In this document: in pieces, positions 16,469 through 25,890 of the stretch | Position numbering within the stretch: position 1 is the stretch's first letter | Layout: each line of letters starts with the position of its first letter | Source of the DNA: Akkermansiaceae bacterium | GTDB lineage: Bacteria > Verrucomicrobiota > Verrucomicrobiia > Verrucomicrobiales > Akkermansiaceae | DNA length: 39,992 bases | Direction of reading: 5' to 3' | Assembly: GCA_026461385.1 (NCBI GenBank) | Contig: JAPJNB010000221.1 | Location: forward strand, 1-39,992 | The notes under the pieces: model-generated | Databases searched by the model: none | Seen by the model: the letters and a program-made list of their open reading frames with translations, nothing else | What the model was told of the DNA's origin: nothing | Translations under genes and position numbers: made by a program

Positions 16469-18331
16469 TTATATGGAGGGATAAAATTTCTGACCAGTAG
16501 TGGCTCTTTCACGCAATCCTTTTGAGGGGTGGAAGCGGTCGCCATAGAGTCCGGCCAAGCGGTCGCATTCATCAACAAAGCCCTTCAGGCTTACCGTCTC
16601 AATGAATGACAAGGTTCCACCGGTCCACTTCGGATAACCCAGCGCGAATACGGCACCCAGATCTGCATCTGCGGGGTCCGTCACGATTCCCGCTTCGAAG
16701 CAACGTACCGACTCCAGAGCGGTGGCGTAGAGAAGCCGGTTCTTGACGTCAGCAAGGGAAGGTTGCACGATTGCCGGCGGCACTGAATCACCTCTAACTG
16801 CATTTGATAAAGGCAGATTGAGAAAACCGGCCTGGCGCGCGGCGTTCTGAATCAGAGCGGGCATGACACCTTCAGCTTGCATGACCTGACCTTCTTCGAT
16901 ATAGGCACGGGACAATCGGCCAATATAAGCACCTGGACCGTCGTTGACGACGATGGGCAACTTCTTTAATTGAGCGACAAAGTCAAACGCGCGCGCCAAC
17001 GTCTGATGCGAAGTCGTGGCGTGTTGCACTAACTCGACCAGTTTGGAGCTGCCCTCGGGAGTGGGTAGATGGATGCCGATAAGTGCTTCTGGTTGATGCC
17101 ACTTTGCCGCCTGATCTGTCAAAGTCTGCTCTACGACGGCAGACGCCCAGACGACGCTCTCCAGAGGACCAATCGCTTCCACTGCGAGTTGACGGATTGA
17201 GGTTTTCAATTGCAAGCCATCAATCAGTGCATCCACGATGAAGTCACAGCCGCGCAGCACCTGGTAGTTCACGTTGGGGTTAGCAACGTCCAGAGAAACC
17301 ACATCTATGCCAACATTCGCAGCCCAAACTGCTATGGTCGTCGCCAATGGCCCATCGCCAAGAACGCCCAAGCGTCGCACCGGGTGCTTGGGTAAACCCT
17401 CCGGCCGCCGAGCCAGTCTACGAGCAGGACCACTGTGGATGAACATTGTTCGCATCAAGTTGCGTGCAACGGGGCCTGCGAGGAGTTGGCCGAAGTACGC
17501 GGACTCAATCGCCAGTCCGCGATCAATCGGCAGCAAAGTACCCTCATACACGCTCGCCAGTACTGCTACAGGTGCTGGCTCATTGTCTTGCGTATCGCGC
17601 CGAATACGCGCCATGCCGACGCCAAAACTTTCGTTGGCATGGGAGGCCAGTGCACCGGCCCCGCCAGGGATCGTGAAGCCTTTTCGATCCCAGATTTGTA
17701 CATATCCAGGATGAGCAAGGACCCAACGCCGCGCAGTAGGCAATAGATCGTTCGCTGACACAAGCGCATCGACCAGTCCAAGTTGCAGCGCCTCAGCGCC
17801 TCCCACATGTCGGCCGGAAAGGAGCAATGGCAAAGCCTTCGCAACACCCAACAGGCGAGGCAAACGCTGTGTGCCACCACCCGCTGGCAGGAGTCCGACG
17901 GTCACTTCGGGCAGGCCAACGACGGTCTTAGGTTCGTCCAAAAGGACGCGGTAATGACAGGCGAGACAAAGCTCGAACCCTCCGCCGAGTGCGAAGCCAT
18001 TGATGGCTGCGGCCACGGGCTTGCCACATCGCTCGAGTTGGCGAAGTGTGGCGGCAGCGTCGGCAACGAGGCCTGCCGCGTCGCGTGGTGACAGACCCCG
18101 GTCGTGCACGTTAACGAAATCCAAAAGGTCAGCCCCGGCCATGAAGCCTGCAGGCTTTCCAGATGTGACGACCGCACCCAGAATGTCGCTGCGGTTCGTC
18201 ACAGCATCGACGATGGTCCTCAGTTCGCGTGTGAACTCTGGCGTAAAGACATTAACGCTGCGCCCGGCAACGTCCAAGGAAATAAGTGCAATGCCCTCGG
18301 CATCGACGACGATTTGAATATGCTTGGTCAT
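16469..18331 (-). CDS. Fused enoyl-CoA hydratase / 3-hydroxyacyl-CoA dehydrogenase with a shortened, altered dehydrogenase half
   Basis: The 620-residue FadB/peroxisomal-type multifunctional protein is shorter than the usual roughly 700. The hydratase half looks intact: oxyanion loop FMAGADLLDF, Glu120 (GGGFEL) and Glu142 (PEVTVG). In the dehydrogenase half the dinucleotide loop is VLGDGPLA (GxGxxA, not GxGxxG). Only about 14 residues separate the acidic strand end (SLD) from CDFIVDA, where about 55-60 are normal. The SNTS motif is lost and the catalytic-region Asn of GFxxNR is Gly471. His421 and Glu433 (12 apart, as in the His-Glu dyad) remain. The start at 18331 is supported by GAGAGG; 10 bases separate it from the thiolase stop. 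Confidence 0.85.
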   Translation of the reverse strand: MTKHIQIVVDAEGIALISLDVAGRSVNVFTPEFTRELRTIVDAVTNRSDILGAVVTSGKPAGFMAGADLLDFVNVHDRGLSPRDAAGLVADAAATLRQLERCGKPVAAAINGFALGGGFELCLACHYRVLLDEPKTVVGLPEVTVGLLPAGGGTQRLPRLLGVAKALPLLLSGRHVGGAEALQLGLVDALVSANDLLPTARRWVLAHPGYVQIWDRKGFTIPGGAGALASHANESFGVGMARIRRDTQDNEPAPVAVLASVYEGTLLPIDRGLAIESAYFGQLLAGPVARNLMRTMFIHSGPARRLARRPEGLPKHPVRRLGVLGDGPLATTIAVWAANVGIDVVSLDVANPNVNYQVLRGCDFIVDALIDGLQLKTSIRQLAVEAIGPLESVVWASAVVEQTLTDQAAKWHQPEALIGIHLPTPEGSSKLVELVQHATTSHQTLARAFDFVAQLKKLPIVVNDGPGAYIGRLSRAYIEEGQVMQAEGVMPALIQNAARQAGFLNLPLSNAVRGDSVPPAIVQPSLADVKNRLLYATALESVRCFEAGIVTDPADADLGAVFALGYPKWTGGTLSFIETVSLKGFVDECDRLAGLYGDRFHPSKGLRERATTGQKFYPSI

Positions 18332-18341
18332 GGCCGGCCTC

Positions 18342-19547
18342 TCAGATACGTTCAATGATCAGGGCCGTGGCTTGACCGGCGGCTGCGCACAGAGTCACCA
18401 GAGCCCTTGAAAGCCCCCGTCTCTCGAGTTCGTCCAGCGCTGTTCCGATCAGGATGGCCCCGGTAGCGCCAAGTGGATGTCCCAAGGCAATTGCTCCACC
18501 ATTTACGTTGATACGGTCACGCTCAATGCCGTAGTTCTGCATGTAACGCATGGGAACCACGGCAAAAGCCTCGTTAACCTCGAATAGATCAATGTCGTCA
18601 ATCTTCAACCCTGAGCGCGCCAGCACTTTGTCGGTCACAGGTATCGGGCCTCCAAGGCTAAGAAGGGGCTCGGAGGCGCATGTTGCGCAAGCCACGATAC
18701 GTGCACGCGGTTGCAGGCCACGACGCAACCCATGTGCACGGCTCCCCAGCAACACGGCACAGGCGCCGTCGACGATACCGCTGGAGGTGCCGCCCGTATG
18801 TACGTGCTGAACTGCTTCCAAGTGTGGATAGCGCCGCAACACGATCGCATCGAATCCGGCTTCGCCGGCTGAAGCGAAAGTTGGCTTGAGTTTGGCAAGA
18901 TCTGACAAAGTGGTGCCAGGTCTGAGCGCCTCGTCGCGGCTCAGCACCACATTACCAAAGGCGTCTTGGACTGGAACCAACGAGCGCTCGAACCAGCCGC
19001 TCGACTGCGCCAATGCGGCGCGACGCTGGCTCTCGACACCATAGGTATCGAGTTCCTCACGTGTGAAACCATCAAGGGTCGCCATCAGATCTGCGCAGAC
19101 GCCATTCGGAATGTATGGGTAATCGCGGCCTAATGTAGGGTCTGTATAGGTGGCTCCTCCGTCTGATCCAATGGGAACTCGAGACATCGACTCGACACCC
19201 CCTCCAATCACCGCATCAGCCTGGCCAGAGGCGATCAGACCGAAGCCCATCTTCACGGTGTCAAGTCCAGAAGTGCAGAACCGATTGAGCTGGTAGCCAG
19301 CAACGTTCTCACCATAACCCGCTTGGAGCAGTGCAAAGCGGGTGATGTCGGCGCCTTGCTCACCCACTGGCATCACGACGCCTAGCCCAACATCCTCAAT
19401 GTCCTCGGGGTCGATGTGGTTGCGAGCCTTCAATGCCCGCAGTACGGACGCAGCAAGGTGCACAGGGGCAATGGTGTGGAGCGCACCGTCGGGGCGGCCT
19501 TTGCCGCGTGGCGTGCGTACATGGTCAAAAATAAAGACTTCGTTCAT
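18342..19547 (-). CDS. Acetyl-CoA C-acyltransferase (3-ketoacyl-CoA thiolase)
   Basis: The 401-residue thiolase has nucleophile Cys91 in [12 protein letters not shown] at 325-328, His357 in GHPLGATG, and second Cys387 in [16 protein letters not shown], so all catalytic residues are present. It cleaves 3-ketoacyl-CoA to a shortened acyl-CoA plus acetyl- or propionyl-CoA. A TTG at 19553 extends the frame by two codons, but the ATG at 19547 is preferred. AGAGG lies 6 bases before it, yet the same bases overlap the predicted -10 hexamer, so the transcript may begin at the start codon. First gene of the operon to 14241. Confidence 0.93.
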   Translation of the reverse strand: MNEVFIFDHVRTPRGKGRPDGALHTIAPVHLAASVLRALKARNHIDPEDIEDVGLGVVMPVGEQGADITRFALLQAGYGENVAGYQLNRFCTSGLDTVKMGFGLIASGQADAVIGGGVESMSRVPIGSDGGATYTDPTLGRDYPYIPNGVCADLMATLDGFTREELDTYGVESQRRAALAQSSGWFERSLVPVQDAFGNVVLSRDEALRPGTTLSDLAKLKPTFASAGEAGFDAIVLRRYPHLEAVQHVHTGGTSSGIVDGACAVLLGSRAHGLRRGLQPRARIVACATCASEPLLSLGGPIPVTDKVLARSGLKIDDIDLFEVNEAFAVVPMRYMQNYGIERDRINVNGGAIALGHPLGATGAILIGTALDELERRGLSRALVTLCAAAGQATALIIERI

Positions 19548-19553
19548 ATGCAA

Positions 19554-19597
19554 CCTCTATGGGTAGGTACCAAACCTCGAATCGTCAGACGCGACGA
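19554..19597 (-). promoter_or_regulatory. Regulon site 5 and -10 of the thiolase operon
   Basis: Site TCGTCAGACGCGACGA at 19582-19597, then 22 bases, then TAGAGG (19559-19554), a 3/6 match to TATAAT and the weakest of the set. Predicted start at 19547-19548, at or next to the start codon. Confidence 0.6.
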
Positions 19598-19613
19598 GCG
19601 AGGGCGTTATCCA

Positions 19614-20402
19614 TCAACGTCCAGTCCAGCGCGGCGCACGTTTCTCAATGAATGCAAGTGGCCCTTCGCTGTAATCCTCGCTGGCACGAACGCGGTCGCG
19701 ACAGGCCAAAGTGAGCTCCCGCAGCGAAATTTCATCGAGGTCGTGTACTCGCCGCGCAACCTGCAAACTTTCGCGAACGGCCACCGGTGCGTTGCGTGTG
19801 ATGCGCGCCGCCAAAGCCAAGGCCTCAACAAGAACTTGATCATGTGCAACCACGCGGTTCACCAGACCCAAGTCCGATGCTCGTTGAGCGTCCAGGCTGT
19901 CAGCGGTGATCACAAGTTCAATCGCAACGTTTCGCGGAAGGGCTCGTGGAAGGCGGAATGCGCCACCGGCAGCAGCGAGAAGGCCGCGAGACACCTCAGG
20001 AAGCCCGAAGCTAGCTTCGGAAGACGCCACTACGAGGTCACAGGCCAGAACGATCTCGCAGCCTCCAGCGAGTGCCTTGCCATTGACAGCTGCAATCCAG
20101 GGCTTCCGACGATTCGCATAGACGAAGCCTGCAAAGCCATATTCAGTAAATAGGCTATCTGCTCTCCCTGCTGCCACTTCTTTAAGATCTGCGCCTGCGC
20201 AGAAAACGTCCACACCGGCTCCTGTGAGCACCACAACCCAAACATCGGGATCGGCCTCGGTGCGTTCCACGATCGAGTGAAGCGCCTGCGCCACCTCGGC
20301 GTTGATGGCATTGCGCGAAGCGGGCCGATTGAGCGTTACTACAGCTACGTGTCCGTCGTAACGCTCATAGGTGAGCAAACTTGATTCGCTTGGTTGTGTC
20401 AT
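19614..20402 (-). CDS. Enoyl-CoA hydratase
   Basis: The 262-residue crotonase has the oxyanion loops FCAGADLKEV and VNGKALAGGCEIVLACD. Both hydratase acids are present, Glu116 (GGCE) and Glu136 (GLPEV), so hydration of a 2-enoyl-CoA is expected. The start at 20402 overlaps the stop of the upstream thiolase-like gene (ATGA), which excludes the longer frame that reads back into that gene. C-terminal ALAFIEKRAPRWTGR is the usual ending. Second gene of a two-gene operon. Confidence 0.9.
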   Translation of the reverse strand: MTQPSESSLLTYERYDGHVAVVTLNRPASRNAINAEVAQALHSIVERTEADPDVWVVVLTGAGVDVFCAGADLKEVAAGRADSLFTEYGFAGFVYANRRKPWIAAVNGKALAGGCEIVLACDLVVASSEASFGLPEVSRGLLAAAGGAFRLPRALPRNVAIELVITADSLDAQRASDLGLVNRVVAHDQVLVEALALAARITRNAPVAVRESLQVARRVHDLDEISLRELTLACRDRVRASEDYSEGPLAFIEKRAPRWTGR

Positions 20403-21907
20403 GTTTCGAACCTCCAGACAGGCAACCCGTCGGCCCCTCGATCTACACGACCAGCGCGCCCGATTGGCGAGCAATTCACATCGGTCAGCACTGCAATTCC
20501 GCTGAAGTCTTCGGCCTCAACCTTCGCGAGTAGTCGCCCTCCATCGGGTGTACGTGCGATCACGACGCCGTGCTGAACAGTTTCATCCTTACCGTAAAGC
20601 ACTGTGTGAGTTTCTATGCTGGCCAGGCCAGCGTAGTCCATCACCAGGGGGGGGACGGCACCTCGTCGGGAATCGGCCTCAGTCTGCACGCTGTAGCCGT
20701 CGGTCAGTCGGTCGGTGCCAAGAGGATAGGACGCAAGAACGATGGCATGGTGCTTGGTCATGTAGCCTCCTTGTCCGTAAAGGAGTCCACGTGCATCCTG
20801 GTGGCCACGCAGCGCGCGGACCATGCCCGCCGCTGCATGTGACATGTAGTTGTTCAATGGAGCGCCGAAAAAGCTCAATCCTCCAGTGCATGTCATTGCC
20901 GCATCGGCTTGCAACGCAAGCGTGCGCCGGGCCATCTTCGGAACGACCGGAAAGCAACTGTACAGTTCAAGATGCTCGAAGGCACCTAGATCGCCTACCT
21001 GCTTCAAAATGCTTTCGAGCACAGTTTCCTGCGCAGGGGTTCTGGCATATCCGTCACGATGCAGGTAATCGGCAGGCTCCTCGGCAGCCGCGCCGCAGCA
21101 TACATAGATCAAGCGCTCCTCGGGGATCCCGAGCTGGCGGGCCTTCCCTCTGCTGGTCAACAACACGCCAGCACCCTGGTTCACCAGCGGATTAGCGACC
21201 ATTCGCATCGTATAGGGCCACGCTACCAAACGATTTCCTTCACCAGGCATCGTGATTGATTCAGCGCTCAACGCTTCGCGCTGCCAACTATATGGATTCA
21301 AAGTTGCAACAGCGCTGAATTTTTCCCACAACCGGCCCGCCTCGGCAAGCCCAATCGCCGGTGTCTGACCCCAGGCCACCTGTGTTGCGTTCTCGTAGAA
21401 CGGATAGACCGTGGCCGGCGAAGCCACGCCGAGCTTGACTGCAATAGGGTGAAGGTAGTCTGTGCCGCGCACCAGTTTGGCCGCTTCGTCACGAGGTGAC
21501 CAGGGCAGAGCGATTCGCTGCTTCTGAGCCGCAGCAACGGCGTACTGCGCCTCAGCTCCGACAACCGCCGCCACGTCAGACTCCCCTCGCAGGATGCGCA
21601 GCGCGGCCTCATGAATGAAGTGCACCGGCGTCTCACCGCCGACAGGACCATAGACTTGGCGCCTGGGCGAGATGCCAAGCAGCTCACTAAGCTGCTTTGG
21701 TGCATCTGGATAGGGCCAGGAAAACTCTTGAACAACGTCCAGCGAGTCCACGAGGCCGAGCACCGATCCACCGGAGTCCAGCTCAGCGCTGTGAAGGGCA
21801 GCGGCCATCAAAGCCAGAGGCTCCATAGCCTGGTTTGGATCCTTCGTCCGCTGCACTATTTCACCGACGCCGACGATCACGGGCGTCCTGTCAAGAAATG
21901 AGTTCAT
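20399..21907 (-). CDS. SCP2-type thiolase-like protein with C-terminal OB-type domain, no canonical nucleophile
   Basis: The 502-residue protein has a thiolase fold over about 1-400 (start TPVIVGVGEIVQRT; AAVVGAEAQYAVAAA) plus an extra C-terminal beta-rich domain (about 410-502, ARTPDGGRLLAKVEAED). The nucleophile Cys region reads VGGETPVHF (about 89-97) with no Cys. NEAF is replaced by YSCFPV and GHPxGATG by FGAPLNNYMSHA, as in the thiolase-like branch of SCP-x relatives. Such proteins may act as retro-aldolases or accessory subunits rather than thiolases. An upstream GTG (21925) lies in the promoter; the ATG at 21907 fits. The predicted transcript start coincides with that ATG. Confidence 0.82.
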   Translation of the reverse strand: MNSFLDRTPVIVGVGEIVQRTKDPNQAMEPLALMAAALHSAELDSGGSVLGLVDSLDVVQEFSWPYPDAPKQLSELLGISPRRQVYGPVGGETPVHFIHEAALRILRGESDVAAVVGAEAQYAVAAAQKQRIALPWSPRDEAAKLVRGTDYLHPIAVKLGVASPATVYPFYENATQVAWGQTPAIGLAEAGRLWEKFSAVATLNPYSWQREALSAESITMPGEGNRLVAWPYTMRMVANPLVNQGAGVLLTSRGKARQLGIPEERLIYVCCGAAAEEPADYLHRDGYARTPAQETVLESILKQVGDLGAFEHLELYSCFPVVPKMARRTLALQADAAMTCTGGLSFFGAPLNNYMSHAAAGMVRALRGHQDARGLLYGQGGYMTKHHAIVLASYPLGTDRLTDGYSVQTEADSRRGAVPPLVMDYAGLASIETHTVLYGKDETVQHGVVIARTPDGGRLLAKVEAEDFSGIAVLTDVNCSPIGRAGRVDRGADGLPVWRFET

Positions 21908-21914
21908 GTGCCTT

Positions 21915-21958
21915 AGTCTAGGCACAAGCTACGCCGACGCTGTCGTCGGTTCCGACGA
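21915..21958 (-). promoter_or_regulatory. Regulon site 6 and -10 of the thiolase-like/hydratase operon
   Basis: Site TCGTCGGTTCCGACGA at 21943-21958 (extended GTCGTC/GACGAC), then 22 bases, then TAGACT (21920-21915). Seven bases later comes the ATG at 21907, so a leaderless transcript is predicted. Confidence 0.7.
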
Positions 21959-21979
21959 CCTGAACGGGAATCCAACCTT

Positions 21980-24676
21980 TCAGCGGATGACGCCGAACCG
22001 TCGGCCGATGACGACTGCCTCGGCCCGACTATGAGCACCAAGTTTCGTATTGATGCTGCGCAGATGAGTTCGGACCGTGCTATCTGATGAAGCCAACTTC
22101 TCCGCCATTGCGGCATTGGAATAGCCGTCAGCAGTCAACTGAAGCACCTGGATTTCCTTGCGCGTTAATGGTTCCGCTAGCGCCAGCACGTCAGTGGCGG
22201 CGGACTCCTTGGGAAGAGGTCCGAAGGCACCGAGCAATCGGTCAATGTATTGCATCAGGCCAGGGTCTGAACGATTGACCGGCATCTGCTCCTGCATCGC
22301 ATGAAGCCGCCGGACAATCTGACCTACTTCTGGGCCCTCATCGGCAATTACCCGAACGAATCCCTCCTGTGCCGCGACCCTCACTGCGGTTGCCATGCTC
22401 TTGACGGCCCCTGTAGGATCGCCACTGCGGGCCATCGCAAGGCTGTGCAGCACGCGCAGCCGCAGGACACGACGATGCCGATTCTGCTCGATTGCTTGCG
22501 CAAGCTCTTTATCAAGCCATGCCACACACGGTTGGGCATCTCCGAAATGCAGATTCCATCGCACACGGGAGAGCGCCGGATAGTCGATTTCACTGGCCGG
22601 AAGTCGTTGTCGCTGTAAACGAGATTCCAGCGCAGGATCGTCCGCTCGGTCCAGCTCCTCCTTTGCAGCCTGAGCATGACCTTGAAGTAAAAGGAGCCGT
22701 GCCCTTTCAAGTTTCGCATTGGTCACGATCCGTGGCAACTGACGGTGGTGTGCCAAGTATTCCAGGTCTGTGAGAGCCTCGAAGCTGCGATCGACATCGC
22801 CACGACTGAACGCAATACGCGCCCGAATGATGTAGCCTGCACTCATGTGTCCGGGCAGGCCGACGTCGGATGCCATTGGCAGGTACACGTCCACCAGTCG
22901 CTCAGCGGATTCGAAATCATTCGCCTCATACAGCACGCTGGCGTACAGCAGGCCGGCCCAGGCATTCCCGCTCGCATAGTTGTGGCGGAACTGGCGTGTG
23001 GACCCTATGGCTGCACGAAAGCGTGCCGTCGCCAGACGCATCCGCCCTGCCTGAAGATCCAGCATGCCCTCTACCGACTCGGCATACATGCGACTGAAGG
23101 CGCTGGCACCAGTGATTCGTCGGGCTTCGTCGATCAAATTTTGGGCCCGCGCATTTTCACCCATCACGGTGAAGACGTGTGCCATTGCATTTCGCAAGAC
23201 GCCATCGGCAAATGCGTTTTGCGTCGGCAATCGATCCAGGCTCGCTAGTCCGGCAACCACCGCCTCGTCATAGCGATCCTGCATCGAAAACAGAATGGGC
23301 ACCAAAGAATTAACATAGGCCTGAACCTGCGGGTCAGAACTGTTACGGCAACCAGAGCCGTCGAGCTGCTTGGTGGCTGCAAGAGGACCACGGGTGAACA
23401 ACGTAGACCAGACGGCTACTACCCTCAAGCTCGGGTGCAACTCAGTCGCTTCAAATGGAATAGCATCAAACCAGCGAGCGAGTAGTCGCATGCGTCCTTC
23501 TTCGAGCAACGATTGCGCTACCGGCGCTAAGAGCGACAACGCAACCGGGAAGTCACCGGCCTCAATCGCATGGTCGATTGCTGGGACGATTCGACCTTCG
23601 CTTTCATACCAGGCACTGGCCAGAAGGTGTAACCGCACGACATCTTCAGGCCGTTCGCGAATTAAACGTGCGCGCAGAAACTCTGAGAACAAACGGTGAT
23701 ACCGCCAAGATGGCACCTCACCCGGTAGCGACACGAGAAAGACATTTTGCCGCTCAAGGTCAGCCAGCACTGCGGCAACATTGCACTGCGGCACAAGCGC
23801 CTGGCACAAGCCGAGTTCCAGATGACGAAGAATACTTGACCGGAGTAGAAAGGTCTGGACCGGACCGGGTTGACGATTGAACACATCATCAGTGAGAAAG
23901 TCGGCAATCGCTCGGTTGGAAGCGAAACGCCCATTGTTCAGGTCTTCAAGAGGCCCACCTGCAGGAGGCATCGAACGGGAGGCGAGCCAAAGCGCCGTGA
24001 CCCAACCCTCTGTGTCTAGATGTAGCTTACGGACAAAACTGCTTGAGACGACCCCGCCATGCTGTTTCTGGAAAAGCTCTGTGGTTTCCTCCAGAGTAAA
24101 TCGCAGCATTTCAGCGTCGACCTCCAACACTTGGCCTCGCGCACGCAGCTTGGCAACCGCCAAATCAGGGAAGCGACGCGACCCGATGACCAAGCGGCAG
24201 CCACTGCGCAGACCATCAATGAGGCTACGAACTAACCCAAGGACCGCGTTTTCATCTATGGATTCGAAGTCGTCAAGAAACAGAGCAAAGGGTTCCGTTT
24301 GTTGCGTCAGATGCTCCAGCACATTAAAAGCAATGCCGCCACCTTCACGCGCCTGGGGCAACCTGGATGAAACGGCGTTCAAACCGGCCTCAAATCGGGA
24401 CGTGTCGTTGTCGGATCCTTCGAGCGTGAGCCATAGCGGTTCAATGCCCTCCTGAAGAAATCGGGCAAATAGCTGAGACATCAGAGTTGTTTTTCCGAAG
24501 CCAGCTGCGCCACTGATTAGCACGAGCCTAATGCCTCTGGTCCTCACAAGTCGTTCTACAAGCCCAGCGCGCAGGACTTGCACCTCCGGGGGAGCTGGAG
24601 GCGTGAGTTTTGCCTGTGGCACGGCTACTGCTCGCACTGGGCCAGATGTCGAAATGCTGTGGGATATCTTTTGCAT
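21980..24676 (-). CDS. MalT-like LuxR-family (LAL) transcriptional regulator
   Basis: The regulator of about 898 residues has an N-terminal STAND-type ATPase with P-loop GAAGFGKTT (56-64) and Walker B FALFLDDFES. A long helical TPR-like middle follows. The C-terminal GerE helix-turn-helix (last ~65 residues) begins LTRKEIQVLQLTADGYSNAAMAEKLASS and continues with TVRTHLRSINTKLG. In the MalT/AlkS family, ligand and ATP binding trigger oligomerisation and activation. The start at 24676 was preferred over 24727 because a -10-like TAACAT (24708-24703) puts the transcript start between them; neither has a clear ribosome site. It is the only regulator within the catabolic block and its own promoter lacks the regulon site, so it is the best candidate activator. 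Confidence 0.88.
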   Translation of the reverse strand: MQKISHSISTSGPVRAVAVPQAKLTPPAPPEVQVLRAGLVERLVRTRGIRLVLISGAAGFGKTTLMSQLFARFLQEGIEPLWLTLEGSDNDTSRFEAGLNAVSSRLPQAREGGGIAFNVLEHLTQQTEPFALFLDDFESIDENAVLGLVRSLIDGLRSGCRLVIGSRRFPDLAVAKLRARGQVLEVDAEMLRFTLEETTELFQKQHGGVVSSSFVRKLHLDTEGWVTALWLASRSMPPAGGPLEDLNNGRFASNRAIADFLTDDVFNRQPGPVQTFLLRSSILRHLELGLCQALVPQCNVAAVLADLERQNVFLVSLPGEVPSWRYHRLFSEFLRARLIRERPEDVVRLHLLASAWYESEGRIVPAIDHAIEAGDFPVALSLLAPVAQSLLEEGRMRLLARWFDAIPFEATELHPSLRVVAVWSTLFTRGPLAATKQLDGSGCRNSSDPQVQAYVNSLVPILFSMQDRYDEAVVAGLASLDRLPTQNAFADGVLRNAMAHVFTVMGENARAQNLIDEARRITGASAFSRMYAESVEGMLDLQAGRMRLATARFRAAIGSTRQFRHNYASGNAWAGLLYASVLYEANDFESAERLVDVYLPMASDVGLPGHMSAGYIIRARIAFSRGDVDRSFEALTDLEYLAHHRQLPRIVTNAKLERARLLLLQGHAQAAKEELDRADDPALESRLQRQRLPASEIDYPALSRVRWNLHFGDAQPCVAWLDKELAQAIEQNRHRRVLRLRVLHSLAMARSGDPTGAVKSMATAVRVAAQEGFVRVIADEGPEVGQIVRRLHAMQEQMPVNRSDPGLMQYIDRLLGAFGPLPKESAATDVLALAEPLTRKEIQVLQLTADGYSNAAMAEKLASSDSTVRTHLRSINTKLGAHSRAEAVVIGRRFGVIR

Positions 24677-24727
24677 ATTTGAGCGATCAGTCAGATTTTG
24701 ACATGTTAAAGCCCGCCAACCCCACAT

Positions 24728-24743
24728 ATTTCGCAGACGAAAT
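24728..24743. promoter_or_regulatory. Perfect inverted repeat upstream of the LuxR-type gene
   Basis: ATTTCG (24728-24733) and CGAAAT (24738-24743) flank CAGA. It lies 52 bases upstream of the regulator start and differs from the TCGTC-N6-GACGA sites. A -10-like TAACAT follows 19 bases downstream on the gene strand. It could control the regulator gene itself. Confidence 0.35.
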
Positions 24744-24779
24744 AATGGGGAAGATTGCTAAAAGATATCCTTGGAATAC

Positions 24780-25862
24780 CTAGCTGTCCGATTTCCATGC
24801 CGCCAGGGCCTCCTCCAACGAGGCCGCCTGCGCAGGCTTGGGAATTGCGTTTTTCGTACGTGAAAACCGAGGTGCTGGTGCAGGTTGCATGACGCCGTCT
24901 ACATCGACGTAAGTTCCGCGCGCGACATTGTGGGGATGAAGCGGCGCTTCGTCCCAGTCGAGGACGGGAGCAAAACAGGAATCTGTGCCTTCAAGGATTT
25001 CGCACCAGGCCTCGCGTGTCCGTGTTCGGAAAATTTGGGTCAACTTGTCCTTCAACGAAGGCCATCCCGAAGCGTCCATCTGATCTTTGAACGACGGGTC
25101 CTCGATGCCACAACGCTTCAGCAACTCACCGTAGAAGTTCGGTTCGATCGCGCCGATCGCAATGAACTTCCCGTCTGCGCAGGCATAGGTGTCGTAGAAG
25201 TGCGCCGCTCCATCAAGCAAGTTGGCACCGCGATCGTTTCCCCACCGACCCATGGCCTTCATGCCGTAGAAAAAGGACGAAAGCAGGGCCGTACCGTCTG
25301 TCATGGCTGCATCGACTACTTGGCCCCGACCCGAGCGACGGGACTCATACAGTGCCGCAAGCAGACCAACGGTCAGTAACATGCCACCGCCAACAAAGTC
25401 TCCAACTAAATTCAGCGGAGGCGGTGGAGTTTGTCCTGCGCGCCCGATGGCATTTAACGCACCTGTGATCGCGATGTAATTGATGTCATGACCGGCGGTC
25501 AGTGCAAGCGGACCTTGCTGGCCCCAGCCCGTCATGCGACCGAAGATCAGACGAGGGTTCTCTGCGAGGCAAGTTGCCGGACCTAGGCCAAGTCTTTCCA
25601 TGACACCTGGACGAAAGCCCTCGATAAGGCAGTCTGCGTTTTTCACCAGGGCCATTGCTTGCGCAACAGAGCCATCGGCCCGCAGGTCCAGTGTCACTGT
25701 AAGTCGGTTGCGTGTGGTCACATCGCATGGATCAGGCTCGGAGCCAGGGCGCACGATGCGAATCACGTTCGCACCAAGGTCAGCAAGCACCATCGCACAG
25801 AAGGGTCCGGGCCCAATGCCCGCAAATTCGATTACTTTCAGTCCAGCGAGTGGTCCAGTCAT
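24780..25862 (-). CDS. Alpha-methylacyl-CoA racemase
   Basis: The 360-residue family III CoA-transferase-fold protein begins [21 protein letters not shown], the hallmark of the racemase branch. Its acid/base residues are His125 (TAGHDINY) and Asp155 (LVGDFVGGG), almost the same numbering as the mycobacterial enzyme (His126, Asp156). It interconverts (2R)- and (2S)-2-methylacyl-CoA so that S-specific dehydrogenases can act, which points to a methyl-branched, isoprenoid-like substrate. The start at 25862 matches the family N-terminus. Longer frames would begin at or upstream of the predicted transcript start near 25884. No ribosome site is evident. Divergent from the acyl-CoA dehydrogenase gene at 25972, with a shared regulon site. 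Confidence 0.9.
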   Translation of the reverse strand: MTGPLAGLKVIEFAGIGPGPFCAMVLADLGANVIRIVRPGSEPDPCDVTTRNRLTVTLDLRADGSVAQAMALVKNADCLIEGFRPGVMERLGLGPATCLAENPRLIFGRMTGWGQQGPLALTAGHDINYIAITGALNAIGRAGQTPPPPLNLVGDFVGGGMLLTVGLLAALYESRRSGRGQVVDAAMTDGTALLSSFFYGMKAMGRWGNDRGANLLDGAAHFYDTYACADGKFIAIGAIEPNFYGELLKRCGIEDPSFKDQMDASGWPSLKDKLTQIFRTRTREAWCEILEGTDSCFAPVLDWDEAPLHPHNVARGTYVDVDGVMQPAPAPRFSRTKNAIPKPAQAASLEEALAAWKSDS

Positions 25863-25890
25863 GGGAGATGTGATGTCATTAATCACACAG

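Noticed and set aside
24780..25862. Annotation as a CaiB/BaiF CoA-transferase
   Set aside because: It has the racemase residues His125 and Asp155 and the racemase N-terminus; the true CoA-transferase of the window is at 30677-31837.
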